Source of the DNA: Candidatus Villigracilis affinis
Lineage (GTDB): Bacteria > Chloroflexota > Anaerolineae > Anaerolineales > Villigracilaceae
DNA: 64,000 bases
Assembly (NCBI GenBank): GCA_016718275.1
Contig: JADKEA010000019.1
Span: 248,001 to 312,000 of the forward strand
Reading direction: 5' to 3'
Numbering within the stretch: the stretch's first letter is position 1; each line of letters starts with the position of its first letter. The notes below the pieces were generated by a model, which worked only from the letters and a program-made list of their open reading frames with translations, was not told the DNA's origin and made no database searches. Positions 55,401 through 63,537 of the stretch are shown one piece after another. The position numbers and the translations under genes were made by a program.

Positions 55401-58400
55401 GACCCGCTCGCCACAGACGAAAACACCGCGCTGACGATTACGCTGACAGACTTGAATGTCGCAGATGTGGATAACACTTACCCAAGCGGGTTCACGCTCA
55501 CCGTTTTGAGCGGCACGGATTATACGTTTGCGGGGAATACGATCACGCCCGCATTGAACTTCAACGGCGCTTTGACCGTACCGGTCAAAGTCAACGATGG
55601 CACAAACGACAGCAATACCTTCAATCTGACTGTCACCGTTAACGTGGTCAATACCTCGCCGGTGATCACAGGGCAGAATCCACTTGCAACGAACGAAGAC
55701 GCCGCCCTGCTCATCGCTTTCACGGACCTGCTCGTCACAGATACAGATAACACCTACCCGACCGATTTCTCGCTCACCGTGCAAAACGGCGCGAATTACA
55801 CCGTTGCCGGAACGACCATCACCCCGGCTGCCAACTTCAATGGCGCGCTTACGGTTCCAGTAAAAGTCAATGACGGCACGGCTGACAGCAATACATTCAA
55901 CCTGACGGTTATGGTGAATCCCGCCAACGATGCGCCGAACGTTACCAACCCGGGCGGTCAAACCAATGCCGAAGGTGCAACGGTCTCATTACAGATCGTC
56001 GCCAGTGACGTTGAAAACAACACGTTGACATACAGCGCGTTGAATTTACCAACCGGGTTGAGCATTAATCCAATCAACGGCTCGATCAACGGCGCGGTGG
56101 ATTACACTGCCTCAGCGTCGAGTCCATTCAACGTAACAGTAACAGTTTCGGACGGAGTCGGAGGCGTGACTTCCGTCAACTTCACATGGACGATCACGGA
56201 TGCCATTCCGCCTGCCAGCGGTTTGGTCTGCGCGGATCTTACATCCAAACCCACCACGGCATCTACGGGTGAAAAACCGCAATCCAAAGTCTGGCAGCAT
56301 GACGGCATATGGTGGGCGGTCTTCCCGACCAATGTTTCGGGTGCCTCCTCAGCCGGTACATGGCTGTGGAGATTGCAAGGTACGACATGGGTTGAAGAAC
56401 TCAAACTCTCAACCGCCACGAACACCAAAGCCGATGTGAAGACGGCCGGGGATGTTGCGCACATTCTGCTGTATGCAGGGACAACGACCCAGCTTGTTTC
56501 GGCTGAATATAATGGCGCTTCCTACGTGACCTGGAGCGGGCGCGCGGCTCCGGCGGGCATTTCCCTCGCGAACAGTGAGATCGCTACGATCGAAATTGAC
56601 TCCACTGGCCGCATGTGGCTCGCCTCTGAAAATGATGCAACCGGGCAGATTGTTGCCTATTACAGCGATTCACCTTACAGCGCGTGGAGCGCGCCGATCA
56701 CGATTGCAACGGGCGTGAATAACGACGACATTTCAACCATCATCGCCCTGCCTTCCAATCAGATCGGTATTCTGTGGTCGAATCAGAACACACAACGATA
56801 TGGTTTCCGCCTGCACAACGATGGCGCAGCGCCCGGCACATGGATTGCGGATGAAGTACCCGCTTCACAGTCGGCGCAAAATGTGGGCCTCGGCATGGCA
56901 GATGATCACATGCACATGACCGTCGCTTCTGATGGAACGATCTATGCTGTGGTCAAGACCAGCTACGACACAGCAGGTTATCCCAAGATTGCCCTGCTTG
57001 TCCGCAGACCCGCTGGAACCTGGGACAACCTTTATAACATTGACGATGCGGGCACTCGCGCCACGCTTATGCTCGATGAAGTCAATGGATATCTCACAGT
57101 TTTATATACTTCCGCCGAAGGCTACAACCCGATGGTGTACAAGCAATCCACGATCTCGCCGATTGCTTTTGGAAATCGTACCACCCTGAATGCCGGTGCG
57201 TTCAACGATGCTTCCGGCAGCAAGGGCAATTACACCAGTGAATTGGTGACCATCTTTTCCAGCGCCACGCAGGTGGCTGGTGAGATCTGTGCGCCTGTTC
57301 CATCCATTGGCGCGGACCTGTCGATCACGAAGACCGACACGGTTACATCTGTCCGCCCAACAGATATCGTCTCCTACTCGATCGTTGTTCGAAACAATGG
57401 GCCGCAGGCGGTGATCGGTGCGAGCGTGCAGGATACCCTGTCCTCGGCATTTGCATCCGCAGCATGGACGTGTACCGGTGCAAGCGGAGGCACATGCTCC
57501 GCGAGCGGCACAGGCAGTATCAATGACCTGGCCGATCTGCCTGTCGGTGCAAGTGTGACATACACACTCAACGCACAAATCAGCAATGCCGCCAGCGGCA
57601 GCTTTACAAACACTGCCACTGTTGCAGTTCCTTCGGGCATGACTGACCCATTAACAGTGAACAACTCAGCCAGCGACACGAACAGCATCATCGCCACAAC
57701 CGTCGCCTGCGAAAACGACCCAACCCTCGTTGGCTGCTGGCCGATGGAGGAGGGGAGCGGCACGAGCATCATCGATGGTTCTGCCTACTTCAATGACGGC
57801 GCAACCGTCAACGGCGCGGCATGGGTGACCGGCCATACAGGCTTGGCTCTCGATTTGAATGGAACCAGCCAATATGTGGCGATTCCTGACGACCCGACGC
57901 TTGATCTTACCAACCAGCTCACCATCTCCCTGTGGATCCGCCCGGAACAACAAGCCACACAGGATTTGATCAAGAAGGCGATCAATGGCGGAACGAATGG
58001 ATATGAAGTGGCTCTTGCCACCAATCAACCGTCTTCACCGGCACCGAGTAAGGTATTTGTCCGCTTCAATCAATTAACCAGCGGAGATACATACCGCGTC
58101 AATTCCATTACCGACTATCCGTTTGATGGAACGACCTGGATGCATGTGGCCGCTACTTATGATGGCACCACCATCAAGCTGTATATCAATGGCGTACTCG
58201 AATCCAGTCTGCCCGCCAGCTTTACTGTCGCTGTAAACAACCTGCCGCTGACGATTGGCGCTCAAAGCAATAACTCCCGTTACTTTATGGGCGGCATGGA
58301 TGAGGTCCGCGTTTACAACCGCTCACTGACCGTTGACGAGATTCAGGCATTGGCCGGGATCGCTCCATTGAGCGTGAGCAAGACCGGTACGGGAACTGGT

Positions 58401-61400
58401 ACGATTACAAGCGCACCGGCTGGAATTAACTGCGGCGCGGCCTGTACATATAACTTCCCGCGCAATACATCTGTCGTATTGACTGCCGCACCGACCCTTG
58501 GTTCCACCTTCACCGGCTGGAGCGGCGCAGGATGCTCAGGTACAGGCACATGCACCGTCACGATGGATGCAGCAAAATCGGTCATTGCCAACTTTGACCT
58601 GACCGAATACACACTCACGATCACGAGCGACCATGGAACGGTTGCGAAGAACCCGGATAAGGCCACCTACCATTATGGAGACTCTGTCCAATTGACAGCC
58701 ACACCTGCCGTGGGCTGGGCCTTCACGAATTGGAGCGGTGGCGTAACAGGAATCTCCAACCCCGTTTCGCTAACGATCAACGGCAATACGTCGGTCACCG
58801 CAAATTACACCCAGATCGAATACAGCCTCACGATCAATACGATCGGCGATGGTTCAGTGGCAACTGACATTTCCGGTCCATATCATCATGGCGACCTTGT
58901 CGAACTCACGGCAACCCCAGCCGCAGGCTGGACATTTGCGAACTGGTCAGGCGATGCAGCAGGTTTGGTAAATCCAATCTCAATAACGATGGATGCGAAC
59001 AAAACCGTCACTGCGTTGTTCACACAGAATGAATACACACTGACTATTGTCAGCGCGCACGGCACAGTGACCAAATCGCCGGACCAGCCAACCTATCATC
59101 TCGGCGACATTGTTAACCTCACCGCTACCCCAGATACAGGCTGGAACTTTATTGGCTGGAGCGGCAGCCTGACCGATACCATCAATCCAGTCGATCTGAC
59201 AATCACAGGTAATGTGGCTGTCACAGCCAATTATTCGCAGGATGAATACACATTAACGATCGTCAGCAGCCACGGAACCGTGACAAAGACCCCGGATCAG
59301 GCAACCTATCATCTTGGTGATGTCATCACTCTAGATGTGACGGCTGCCCCGGGTTGGACGTTCACAGATTGGACGCCAGCGTTGACCAACAATGAGGTCA
59401 CGATCAATGGCAATACAACAGTTACCGCGAACTACAGTCAGAACGAGTACACATTAACTGTCAGCACCCTTGGCAACGGTACGGTTTCAAGAAATAACAA
59501 CGGTCCATACCATTATGGCGATGTTGTCCAACTGACGGCCGCGCCCGATACCAAATGGGTCTTCTCCACATGGAGCGGCGATATGAACGGCTCGGCCAAT
59601 CCTGCCTTTATCACCATGGATGGAAATAAAGCCGTTACCGCCACATTTACATTCGTGAACACCGCTCCCATTGCCGCAAATGATGCCTATGTCACAGATG
59701 AGGATATGCAATTGAATGTGCCTGCTGATGGTGTGTTGGGCAATGACAACGATTTGGACGGCGATGCCCTGACTGTGATCTTGGTCAATGATGTTCAGGA
59801 TGGTTCCCTTACTCTGAATGCCGATGGCTCCTTTATCTACACTCCGTCTCAGGATTTCCACGGCAGTGACTCTTTCACCTACAAGACCAATGACGGCCTC
59901 CTTGATAGCAATGTGGTTACAGTGACGCTTACGATCAATTCGGTCAACGATGCTCCGGATGCGAATCCTCAATCCGTCAGTGTCGCTGAAGATAGCTCTG
60001 TTGGAATTACCCTGAGCGGCAGTGATGTCGATGGCGATCCATTGACATTCAGCCTTGTCACCCCGCCGGTTGATGGAACATTGAGCGGCATAATTCCGAA
60101 CCTGACCTACACTCCCAATCCAAATTTCAACGGTGGTGATGGCTTTGTCTTTGAGGTCAGTGACGGGGAATTTACAAGTCAGGCGACGATAACGATCACG
60201 GTCGATCCGCTCAACGATGCGCCTGATGCTGTTGCCGATACTTATGCGACCGCTGAGAATACAATGCTGGATGTGCCAGCTGCGGGCGTGCTCGGCAACG
60301 ACCTTGACCTGGATGGCGATCCACTAACCGTTTCACTCGTCACAGATGTGACACAGGGTTCGCTTACCCTCAATTCGGACGGCTCATTTACTTATACGCC
60401 GGATTCGGGTTTTAGCGGAGAGGATACATTCACTTATCAGGTGGATGACGGTAATGCTGTGGATCAGGCAATCGTTACGATCAAAGTTAACCTGGTCAAC
60501 GTAGCCCCGTCTGCTGTAATAGACTCTTACACTGCCGATGAAGATACGCAGTTGGTGGTGCCAGCATCTGGTGTGCTTGGTAATGACACAGATGCCGATC
60601 TTGATACACTGACAGCGATCAAAGTCAGCGACCCGGCTCACGGCATATTGAATTTCAATTCGGATGGTTCCTTCACCTACCTTCCCGCCGCAAACTGGCA
60701 CGGGATTGATGGCTTTACCTACAAAGTATCGGATGGCTTGGTGGAGAGTAACGTTGCCGATGTGACCCTCACGGTCTCGGCGGTCAATGATGACCCGATT
60801 GCGGATCCCCAGACTCTGACGATGAACGAAGATACGTTGAGGTCGATCACACTTACCGGCGCTGACGTGGACGGCGATACATTGACCTATGCCGTTGGCA
60901 TTTCCCCAGCCCATGGCAGTTTGAGCGGAACCGCCCCGAGCCTGACATATACACCTGCCGCAGATTACAACGGCACTGACAGTTTCACATTCATTGTCAA
61001 TGATGGGCAGGCGAGTGCTGAGGCGTTGGTGAATATAAACATTGTTGCAGTCAATGATGCGCCAGTTTGCCAACCTGTTGCCATAAACACAGCGGAGGAT
61101 ACGTCCGCCACATCCAGTCCTGATTGCATGGATGTTGACAATGCAAGCCTGTCCTATCAAGTTGTAACGCCTGCCCAGCACGGATCTGCTTTCGTCAGCG
61201 GCGGGTTGTTGAATTACTCTCCTGCTGCAAATTACAGCGGCAATGACAGCTTCACCTACCGGGCCAGTGACGGTGTGCTTAACAGTGCAGACGTATTGGT
61301 TTCAGTCACGATTACATCAGTCAATGATGCTCCGCTGGCGGCCAATGACGTCGCCGTGACAGACCAGGATGTGCCGGTCATCATCAATGTATTGGATAAT

Positions 61401-62396
61401 GACGAAGACATTGATGGCGATGTGCTTTCCATTTTTGACGTTGCCATGCCTGCCAATGGAATTGCCGTCATCAACCCAGATGGGACGATAACCTATACAC
61501 CCAATGCTGGGTGGTTCGGAACCGACACATTCATATACACCATTTCAGATCCGAATGAAGCTGTATCCAGCGCAACAGTGACTGTCAATGTCTCACAAGT
61601 TGGGTATAAGTTGAAAATTGTTGTAACTGGCAGCGGATCGGTTACTAGGTCGCCTAATAAGGCCATCTATCAGGAAGGCGAAGTGGTTGAGTTGACGGCC
61701 ATTCCTGCCACAGGCGAAAGTTTTATAAACTGGAGCGGAGATTTGAGCGGGAGTACGAATCCCATTTCGATCACCATGGACAGTGACAAATCCGTCAAAG
61801 CCGCTTTCACAAGTCCGGTTGTTGAGCCGCCCAAAGAACCGATATTTGACGACGTTCCTTTCAGTTACTGGGCAAATAATGAAATTGAGCGTTTATATTT
61901 GGCGGGCATTACGGCCGGTTGTGATACAAATCCGTTGATCTACTGCCCTGAACAGGAAGTTACTCGTGCACAAATGGCGATCTTTATCCTGCGCGGGGTG
62001 CATGGCAAGTCGTATGTCCCGCCTGCTGCCACGGGCACCGTATTTACTGATGTCCCCACAGATTATTGGGCTGCCGACTGGATCGAGCAGTTGGCAGAAG
62101 AAGGCATTACAGTCGGGTGCGGTAACGGAAACTATTGTCCGGGAAGTGCCATCACTCGCGCGGAAATGTCCATCTTCCTGTTGCGCTCGAAATTTGGCAA
62201 CACCCACACCCCGCCGCCAGCCACTGGTACGACCTTCAACGATGTCCCTGCCGATTACTGGGCAGCAAGCTGGATCGAACAACTGGCATTTATGGAGATC
62301 ACCAGCGGCTGCGGTAATGGAAACTTCTGTCCGGAGGGTCTGGTCACCCGTGCTGAGATGGCGGTCTTTTTAGTGAAGACCTTCGAAATACCATAA
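46494..62396 (+). CDS. Giant secreted LamG/phosphoesterase/cadherin-like SLH protein
   Basis: This 5300-residue protein has a signal peptide (cleavage near residue 33, SVLAAPAG). Domains in order, by nucleotide: LamG 1-2 (46600-47990), FN3 (48060-48330), then LamG-FN3 alternating to LamG 6 (48350-52125), a calcineurin-like phosphoesterase (about 52285-53090; IPDTQ, QLGDCTEHGD, GNHD, VTHW, GGH), cadherin-like repeats and a putative Ig domain (53325-54430), LamG 7 (54440-55070), more repeats (55080-56200), a propeller-like region (56215-57300), DUF11 (57310-57690), LamG 8 (57705-58360), InlB B-like repeats (58365-59650), further cadherin-like VLGND/NDAP repeats (59655-61600), one B-like repeat, and three SLH domains (61845-62393). 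SLH domains usually tether proteins to the cell wall, so it likely acts in adhesion or surface carbohydrate contact. Start ATG 46494 follows AGGTGGAGG. Confidence 0.93.
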   Translation: MMNNRFQARVFSCIAILSMLFSALGIPAQSVLAAPAGTALQFNGTNQHVTFGNTRSIPGTLTGTPAWNTLANSRLGSSSLSFNGTSQYVTFGAAPELGVTNFTLETWFYWQGGGTTGTTGGGGLTAVYPLITKGRNEADGSNVDANYYLGIQGGKLAADFEDAATGANHPIIGLTTITTNAWHHAAVSYDSVSAVWTLYLDGVPDGTSDLGTNVLPRSDSIQHAAIGSALTSTGVPAGYFQGRLDEARVWNVVRTQAEIQSGMNSEILTPTSGLIGRWGLNDGSGTTASNLNRLGVTSFTLEAWVKRAAGGLTMSTGTNGFDGGGGRPNGIYPVLTKGMGEGENPANLNTNYFMGITADGFVGVDFEDTAGGANHPAWGTTLVPVGEWHHIAVTYTGSCWSIYLDGNLDALNAAVVACPNATPESTSYQHPGLAAGINSAGVLGAGFFAGTIDEARVWNRALPQNEIQTNRFVELASGSGLLARWGLNEGTGTIVNDSAIPTAENGTLVNGPTWVTGFPDNIPPAAPTGLTASSYSRNVNLSWTASSDSDFAGYNLYRGTIAGGPYTKVNVSLLTSLTYLDAGLTNDTTYYYVLRAVDTSANESVDSAEVDVTPSLAQGAALQFNGSNQYVTFGTGNSLASPVYTIETWFKRTGAGVGVTTGGGGITSAIPLITKGTSESEAAAADINYFLGIDASSAVLVADFEEGAGGAAPSLNHPISGTTVIVNNTWYHAAMTYDGTTLRIYLNGVLENSLTVGQPVASATTSPTAFATSIRSNGTTIQGYFAGVMDEPRIWNRALTLSEIQTNINSQLTSGSGLSARWSMDEGAGAAIASSVGTFNGTLTNNPLWVSGAPFNIVIGAPIAPAGLNATATSGSNINLTWTDNSNNETSFEIERGSDAAGPFSALTSVGTNITTHADGTASPLTQYCYRVRAVSGGGQSAYSNVSCANTPAEGGKALKLGNASAYVVFPTSSSLNTPAYTIETWFRRDGTGIATTTGANGTFIEPMIAKGTAEVENATADINYIFGINPGGNTLCADFEEAASGTTPGLNHPICGTTAIQNGVWYHAAATYDGTTWHLYLNGMPEASLTVSQPANDVNIAPVSLGTSIQSDGATTQGFFNGTLEEVRIWNYVRTPSEILATINAQLTTAQAGLIARWGLNQDTGTAINGSAGTSVNGTINDSGYSWVTPGAPFNINFSIPAAPSGLNAAASFGNQVDLTWTDNSSNEVGFEIERGTNIAGPFSYVATAGLNATSYSDGTALPLTQYCYRVRAINAGGQSAYSSVSCATTLTESGAALKLGSANAYTKFANSASLNSSTFTLETWFRRDGAGTGTDTGTGGIASAIPLITKGTAEAENANADINYFLGIDSATNTLCADFEEAASGAAPSQNHPVCGTTPIVNGTWYHAAATYDGTTWKLYLNGLLEASLVVGQPANAVGIPPVALGTSIESNGNTTQGYFNGSLDEVRIWNYPRTLAEIQGNANAQISTAQTGLLARWSLNEDAGTSVHGSAGTTVNGSVFGSGYSWITPGAPFDLVLVAPADPTGLTATSSSSYQVDLTWTDNSNNETSFEVEIGSAVAGPFSPLTTLGQNVTTVADTNVFPAIQYCYRVRATNAVGPSGYSNVSCVTTLAENASALDFGTAHSYVTFGDANTLDMAQFTLEGWFRRDGTGASNTTGTGGIPNAIPLISNGAPEAENSNVDVNYLLCIDDALDVLCADFEEGAGGGQLGLNHPVYGTTTIQNGVWYHAAVTYDGSRWKLYLNGNLEADVLVGQPVNAANNSATALATMLTSTNTANGFFDGAMDEVRIWNTARSQAQIMSDVNNQISSPVSGLVARWGLNEGSGAVVGGTAGTTITGTVTGSGYSWITPGAPFNATFNTAPNAPTLVSPADNSTGTSTSPTLSVDVSDPDGGNLTVQFYGRPVNSAPGADFSIIAIPDTQYYTSALNGGTPAIMDTQTQWVVNNKAAYNIQFVTQLGDCTEHGDQFIVEWQRADQFFQTIENPLTTGLPYGMPYGIAPGNHDQTPIGTPSGTTLYNQFFGESRFLGRDYYGGHYGTKNDNHYELFSASGMDFIVIHLEYDTSANAAVLNWADNLLQTYSTRRAIVVTHWLINGGNNASFSSQGQAIYNALKDNPNLFLMLGGHVPSPAEGQRSDTFNGHTVYSLMSDYQGRTAGGNGWLRIITISPSSNNIQVKTYSPWLNQFEADADSQFNLTADLVNSYQLIGTDTVPSGGTASVTWPNLNNNTEYEWYAVVSDGIASTTGPTWSTTTEEPANVPPTITGQNPLSTNEDASLNITLGNLTVTDPDNTYPADFSLTVQNGANYTVAGTTITPALNFNGTLTVPVVVNDGTDNSNAFNLSVTVNPVNDAPVITGQTPLSTNEDTALTITLANLIVSDVDNTYPTGFSLTVQSGANYTFVGNTITPAANFTGTLTVPVVVNDGTANSVPFNLTVTVTPVNDAPVITGQNPLSTNEDTALTIVLANLIVADVDNTYPTGFSLTVQSGTNYTVAGTTITPSTNFIGTLTVPVLVNDGTANSNVFNLTVTVNTQNDAPQVTNPGAQTSAEGEVVSLQVIATDADIPADTLTYSAANLPYGLSINTTSGLISGTLTYRAAATSPYNVTVTVNDGTTASPANFTWTVSQAASGLCANDPALVGCWPMEEGNGTFIIDATTFGNDGSITGGPTWVTGMNGLALDLSGTGQYAMVPDNNSLDIASNRITLSAWIKPEKVATQNIIKKTTGTTTANGYELSLSAAGKVFMRLNGNVNYRIDSLASYPSDGNTWMHVATTYDGTTLRMYINGVLDNTKAATLTIAPNATNLGVGAEPTFINLYQGLLDDVRVYNRELSLAEIQVLFGNSQPTTSGIAAVNVNEDAVDTSIDLWQSFADAEDADGAMTYTITGNTNAALFTSANINANQNLVLDYAPNVFGTSNITIRATDTGGMFVETTFMVTVASVNDAPIITGQDPLATDENTALTITLTDLNVADVDNTYPSGFTLTVLSGTDYTFAGNTITPALNFNGALTVPVKVNDGTNDSNTFNLTVTVNVVNTSPVITGQNPLATNEDAALLIAFTDLLVTDTDNTYPTDFSLTVQNGANYTVAGTTITPAANFNGALTVPVKVNDGTADSNTFNLTVMVNPANDAPNVTNPGGQTNAEGATVSLQIVASDVENNTLTYSALNLPTGLSINPINGSINGAVDYTASASSPFNVTVTVSDGVGGVTSVNFTWTITDAIPPASGLVCADLTSKPTTASTGEKPQSKVWQHDGIWWAVFPTNVSGASSAGTWLWRLQGTTWVEELKLSTATNTKADVKTAGDVAHILLYAGTTTQLVSAEYNGASYVTWSGRAAPAGISLANSEIATIEIDSTGRMWLASENDATGQIVAYYSDSPYSAWSAPITIATGVNNDDISTIIALPSNQIGILWSNQNTQRYGFRLHNDGAAPGTWIADEVPASQSAQNVGLGMADDHMHMTVASDGTIYAVVKTSYDTAGYPKIALLVRRPAGTWDNLYNIDDAGTRATLMLDEVNGYLTVLYTSAEGYNPMVYKQSTISPIAFGNRTTLNAGAFNDASGSKGNYTSELVTIFSSATQVAGEICAPVPSIGADLSITKTDTVTSVRPTDIVSYSIVVRNNGPQAVIGASVQDTLSSAFASAAWTCTGASGGTCSASGTGSINDLADLPVGASVTYTLNAQISNAASGSFTNTATVAVPSGMTDPLTVNNSASDTNSIIATTVACENDPTLVGCWPMEEGSGTSIIDGSAYFNDGATVNGAAWVTGHTGLALDLNGTSQYVAIPDDPTLDLTNQLTISLWIRPEQQATQDLIKKAINGGTNGYEVALATNQPSSPAPSKVFVRFNQLTSGDTYRVNSITDYPFDGTTWMHVAATYDGTTIKLYINGVLESSLPASFTVAVNNLPLTIGAQSNNSRYFMGGMDEVRVYNRSLTVDEIQALAGIAPLSVSKTGTGTGTITSAPAGINCGAACTYNFPRNTSVVLTAAPTLGSTFTGWSGAGCSGTGTCTVTMDAAKSVIANFDLTEYTLTITSDHGTVAKNPDKATYHYGDSVQLTATPAVGWAFTNWSGGVTGISNPVSLTINGNTSVTANYTQIEYSLTINTIGDGSVATDISGPYHHGDLVELTATPAAGWTFANWSGDAAGLVNPISITMDANKTVTALFTQNEYTLTIVSAHGTVTKSPDQPTYHLGDIVNLTATPDTGWNFIGWSGSLTDTINPVDLTITGNVAVTANYSQDEYTLTIVSSHGTVTKTPDQATYHLGDVITLDVTAAPGWTFTDWTPALTNNEVTINGNTTVTANYSQNEYTLTVSTLGNGTVSRNNNGPYHYGDVVQLTAAPDTKWVFSTWSGDMNGSANPAFITMDGNKAVTATFTFVNTAPIAANDAYVTDEDMQLNVPADGVLGNDNDLDGDALTVILVNDVQDGSLTLNADGSFIYTPSQDFHGSDSFTYKTNDGLLDSNVVTVTLTINSVNDAPDANPQSVSVAEDSSVGITLSGSDVDGDPLTFSLVTPPVDGTLSGIIPNLTYTPNPNFNGGDGFVFEVSDGEFTSQATITITVDPLNDAPDAVADTYATAENTMLDVPAAGVLGNDLDLDGDPLTVSLVTDVTQGSLTLNSDGSFTYTPDSGFSGEDTFTYQVDDGNAVDQAIVTIKVNLVNVAPSAVIDSYTADEDTQLVVPASGVLGNDTDADLDTLTAIKVSDPAHGILNFNSDGSFTYLPAANWHGIDGFTYKVSDGLVESNVADVTLTVSAVNDDPIADPQTLTMNEDTLRSITLTGADVDGDTLTYAVGISPAHGSLSGTAPSLTYTPAADYNGTDSFTFIVNDGQASAEALVNINIVAVNDAPVCQPVAINTAEDTSATSSPDCMDVDNASLSYQVVTPAQHGSAFVSGGLLNYSPAANYSGNDSFTYRASDGVLNSADVLVSVTITSVNDAPLAANDVAVTDQDVPVIINVLDNDEDIDGDVLSIFDVAMPANGIAVINPDGTITYTPNAGWFGTDTFIYTISDPNEAVSSATVTVNVSQVGYKLKIVVTGSGSVTRSPNKAIYQEGEVVELTAIPATGESFINWSGDLSGSTNPISITMDSDKSVKAAFTSPVVEPPKEPIFDDVPFSYWANNEIERLYLAGITAGCDTNPLIYCPEQEVTRAQMAIFILRGVHGKSYVPPAATGTVFTDVPTDYWAADWIEQLAEEGITVGCGNGNYCPGSAITRAEMSIFLLRSKFGNTHTPPPATGTTFNDVPADYWAASWIEQLAFMEITSGCGNGNFCPEGLVTRAEMAVFLVKTFEIP
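53437..53503 (+). repeat. 67-bp perfect direct repeat, copy 1
   Basis: These 67 bases in a cadherin-like unit of the giant gene are identical to 55762-55828. They encode the strand from DFSLTVQNGANYTV to TTITPA. Identity at synonymous sites points to recent duplication or gene conversion. Confidence 0.85.
55762..55828 (+). repeat. 67-bp perfect direct repeat, copy 2
   Basis: This copy is identical to 53437-53503, 2325 bases upstream in the same frame of the same gene. Flanking bases differ on both sides. Confidence 0.85.
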
Positions 62397-62406
62397 CCAG
62401 TTAGAG

Positions 62407-62447
62407 AAGTAAAAAGCCGCCCAAATTTTTTGGGCGGCTTTTTACTT
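62407..62447. terminator. Strong bidirectional terminator
   Basis: A 19-bp perfect stem (62407-62425 with 62429-62447) with a GCCGCCC core and A/T-rich ends lies 10 bases after the giant gene. It faces the convergent galT. Confidence 0.92.
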
Positions 62448-62496
62448 TATGAAACGATCAGATGGCAGTGTTAATATTTTTACCCTCCAGTTGTTT

Positions 62497-63535
62497 CTAA
62501 TGTTGCTTGTAATGAATATCCGACAGTAATCGCAATCGTTCCGTGGCCACTTCGGGTGTGATATCACGTTGCGGCATGGCGAGCATTTCGTAGCCGACCA
62601 TAAATTTGCGGACGGTGGCCGAGCGCAGCAGCGGCGGATAAAAATGCGCGTGCAGAGTCCATTCGGGATGCGGTTGTCCATCGGCGGGGGCTTGATGGAA
62701 TCCCATTGAATAGGGGAATGAGATCTCAAACAAATTGTCGTATCTTGTCGTGACCTGTTTGAAGACTTCGGCCAATGCAGAGACTTCCACCGATGACAGT
62801 TCCTTCAACGAAGCGGATGCGCGATGCGCGCTCACAAGCACCTCGAACGGCCACACCGCCCAAAAAGGGACCAACGCTGTGAAATGGTCGTTGGAGAATA
62901 AGATGCGGTCTTTTTGCTTGTGTTCTTCTTTTATATAATCCACCAGCAATGGACTGTTGTTCTTGTTGAAATATTCCGTTTGCGTGGCAAGCTCTTTGAC
63001 AATTTCATTCGGCAGTTGGGACTGTGACCAAAGCTGGCTGTGCGGGTGCGGATTGGAACATCCCATCATCGCGCCTTTGTTTTCAAAGACCTGCACATAT
63101 TTGATGTAATCCAATTCGGCAAGTTTTGCGGATTCATTTGTCCATGTGTTGAGCACGTTTTCGATGACGGGCAATTCGAGTTCGGGCAATGTCAGGTCGT
63201 GGCGGGGGGAGAAACAAACTACCAGACACTTCCCCTGTTCGGGAGCAGAGACAAGCAACGGGTGGGATGAGGCGGGAAGCGTCTTCTTCTGGAGCATCTG
63301 GCAGCAGGGAAGCAAAGTCGTTGTTGAAGACGTAGGTGCCAGCATAATCCGAATTGAAAACGCCGCCAGCGCGTTCGTTGCGCGGACAGAGATAGCAGGT
63401 GGGGTCGTAGGTGGGGAGGGTTTCGGGGGAAAGTTTTTCGACCTGCCCAAGCCAGGGACGTTTGGCGCGGTGCGGCGAGACGAGCACCCATTCACCCGTG
63501 AGGGCGTTATAGCGGCGGTGTGGATTGTTCAACAT
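62497..63535 (-). pseudogene. galT: Galactose-1-phosphate uridylyltransferase, frameshifted
   Basis: GalT exchanges UDP between glucose and galactose in the Leloir pathway. The N-terminal part from ATG 63535 reads MLNNPHRRYNALTGEWVLV, with the zinc motif CYLCPRNERAGG, and runs to LLPDAPEEDASR. The rest continues in another frame as SSHPLLVSAPEQGKC, FSPRHDLTLPE, the catalytic NPHPHSQLW and the C-terminal HAHFYPPLLR, ending at TAG 62497. The switch falls at about 63269-63275 and one base removed there restores a full enzyme of about 345 residues. All catalytic parts are intact, so either the gene is newly broken or the consensus has an error. The upstream gene ends 2 bases before its start. Confidence 0.85.
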
Positions 63536-63537
63536 GG

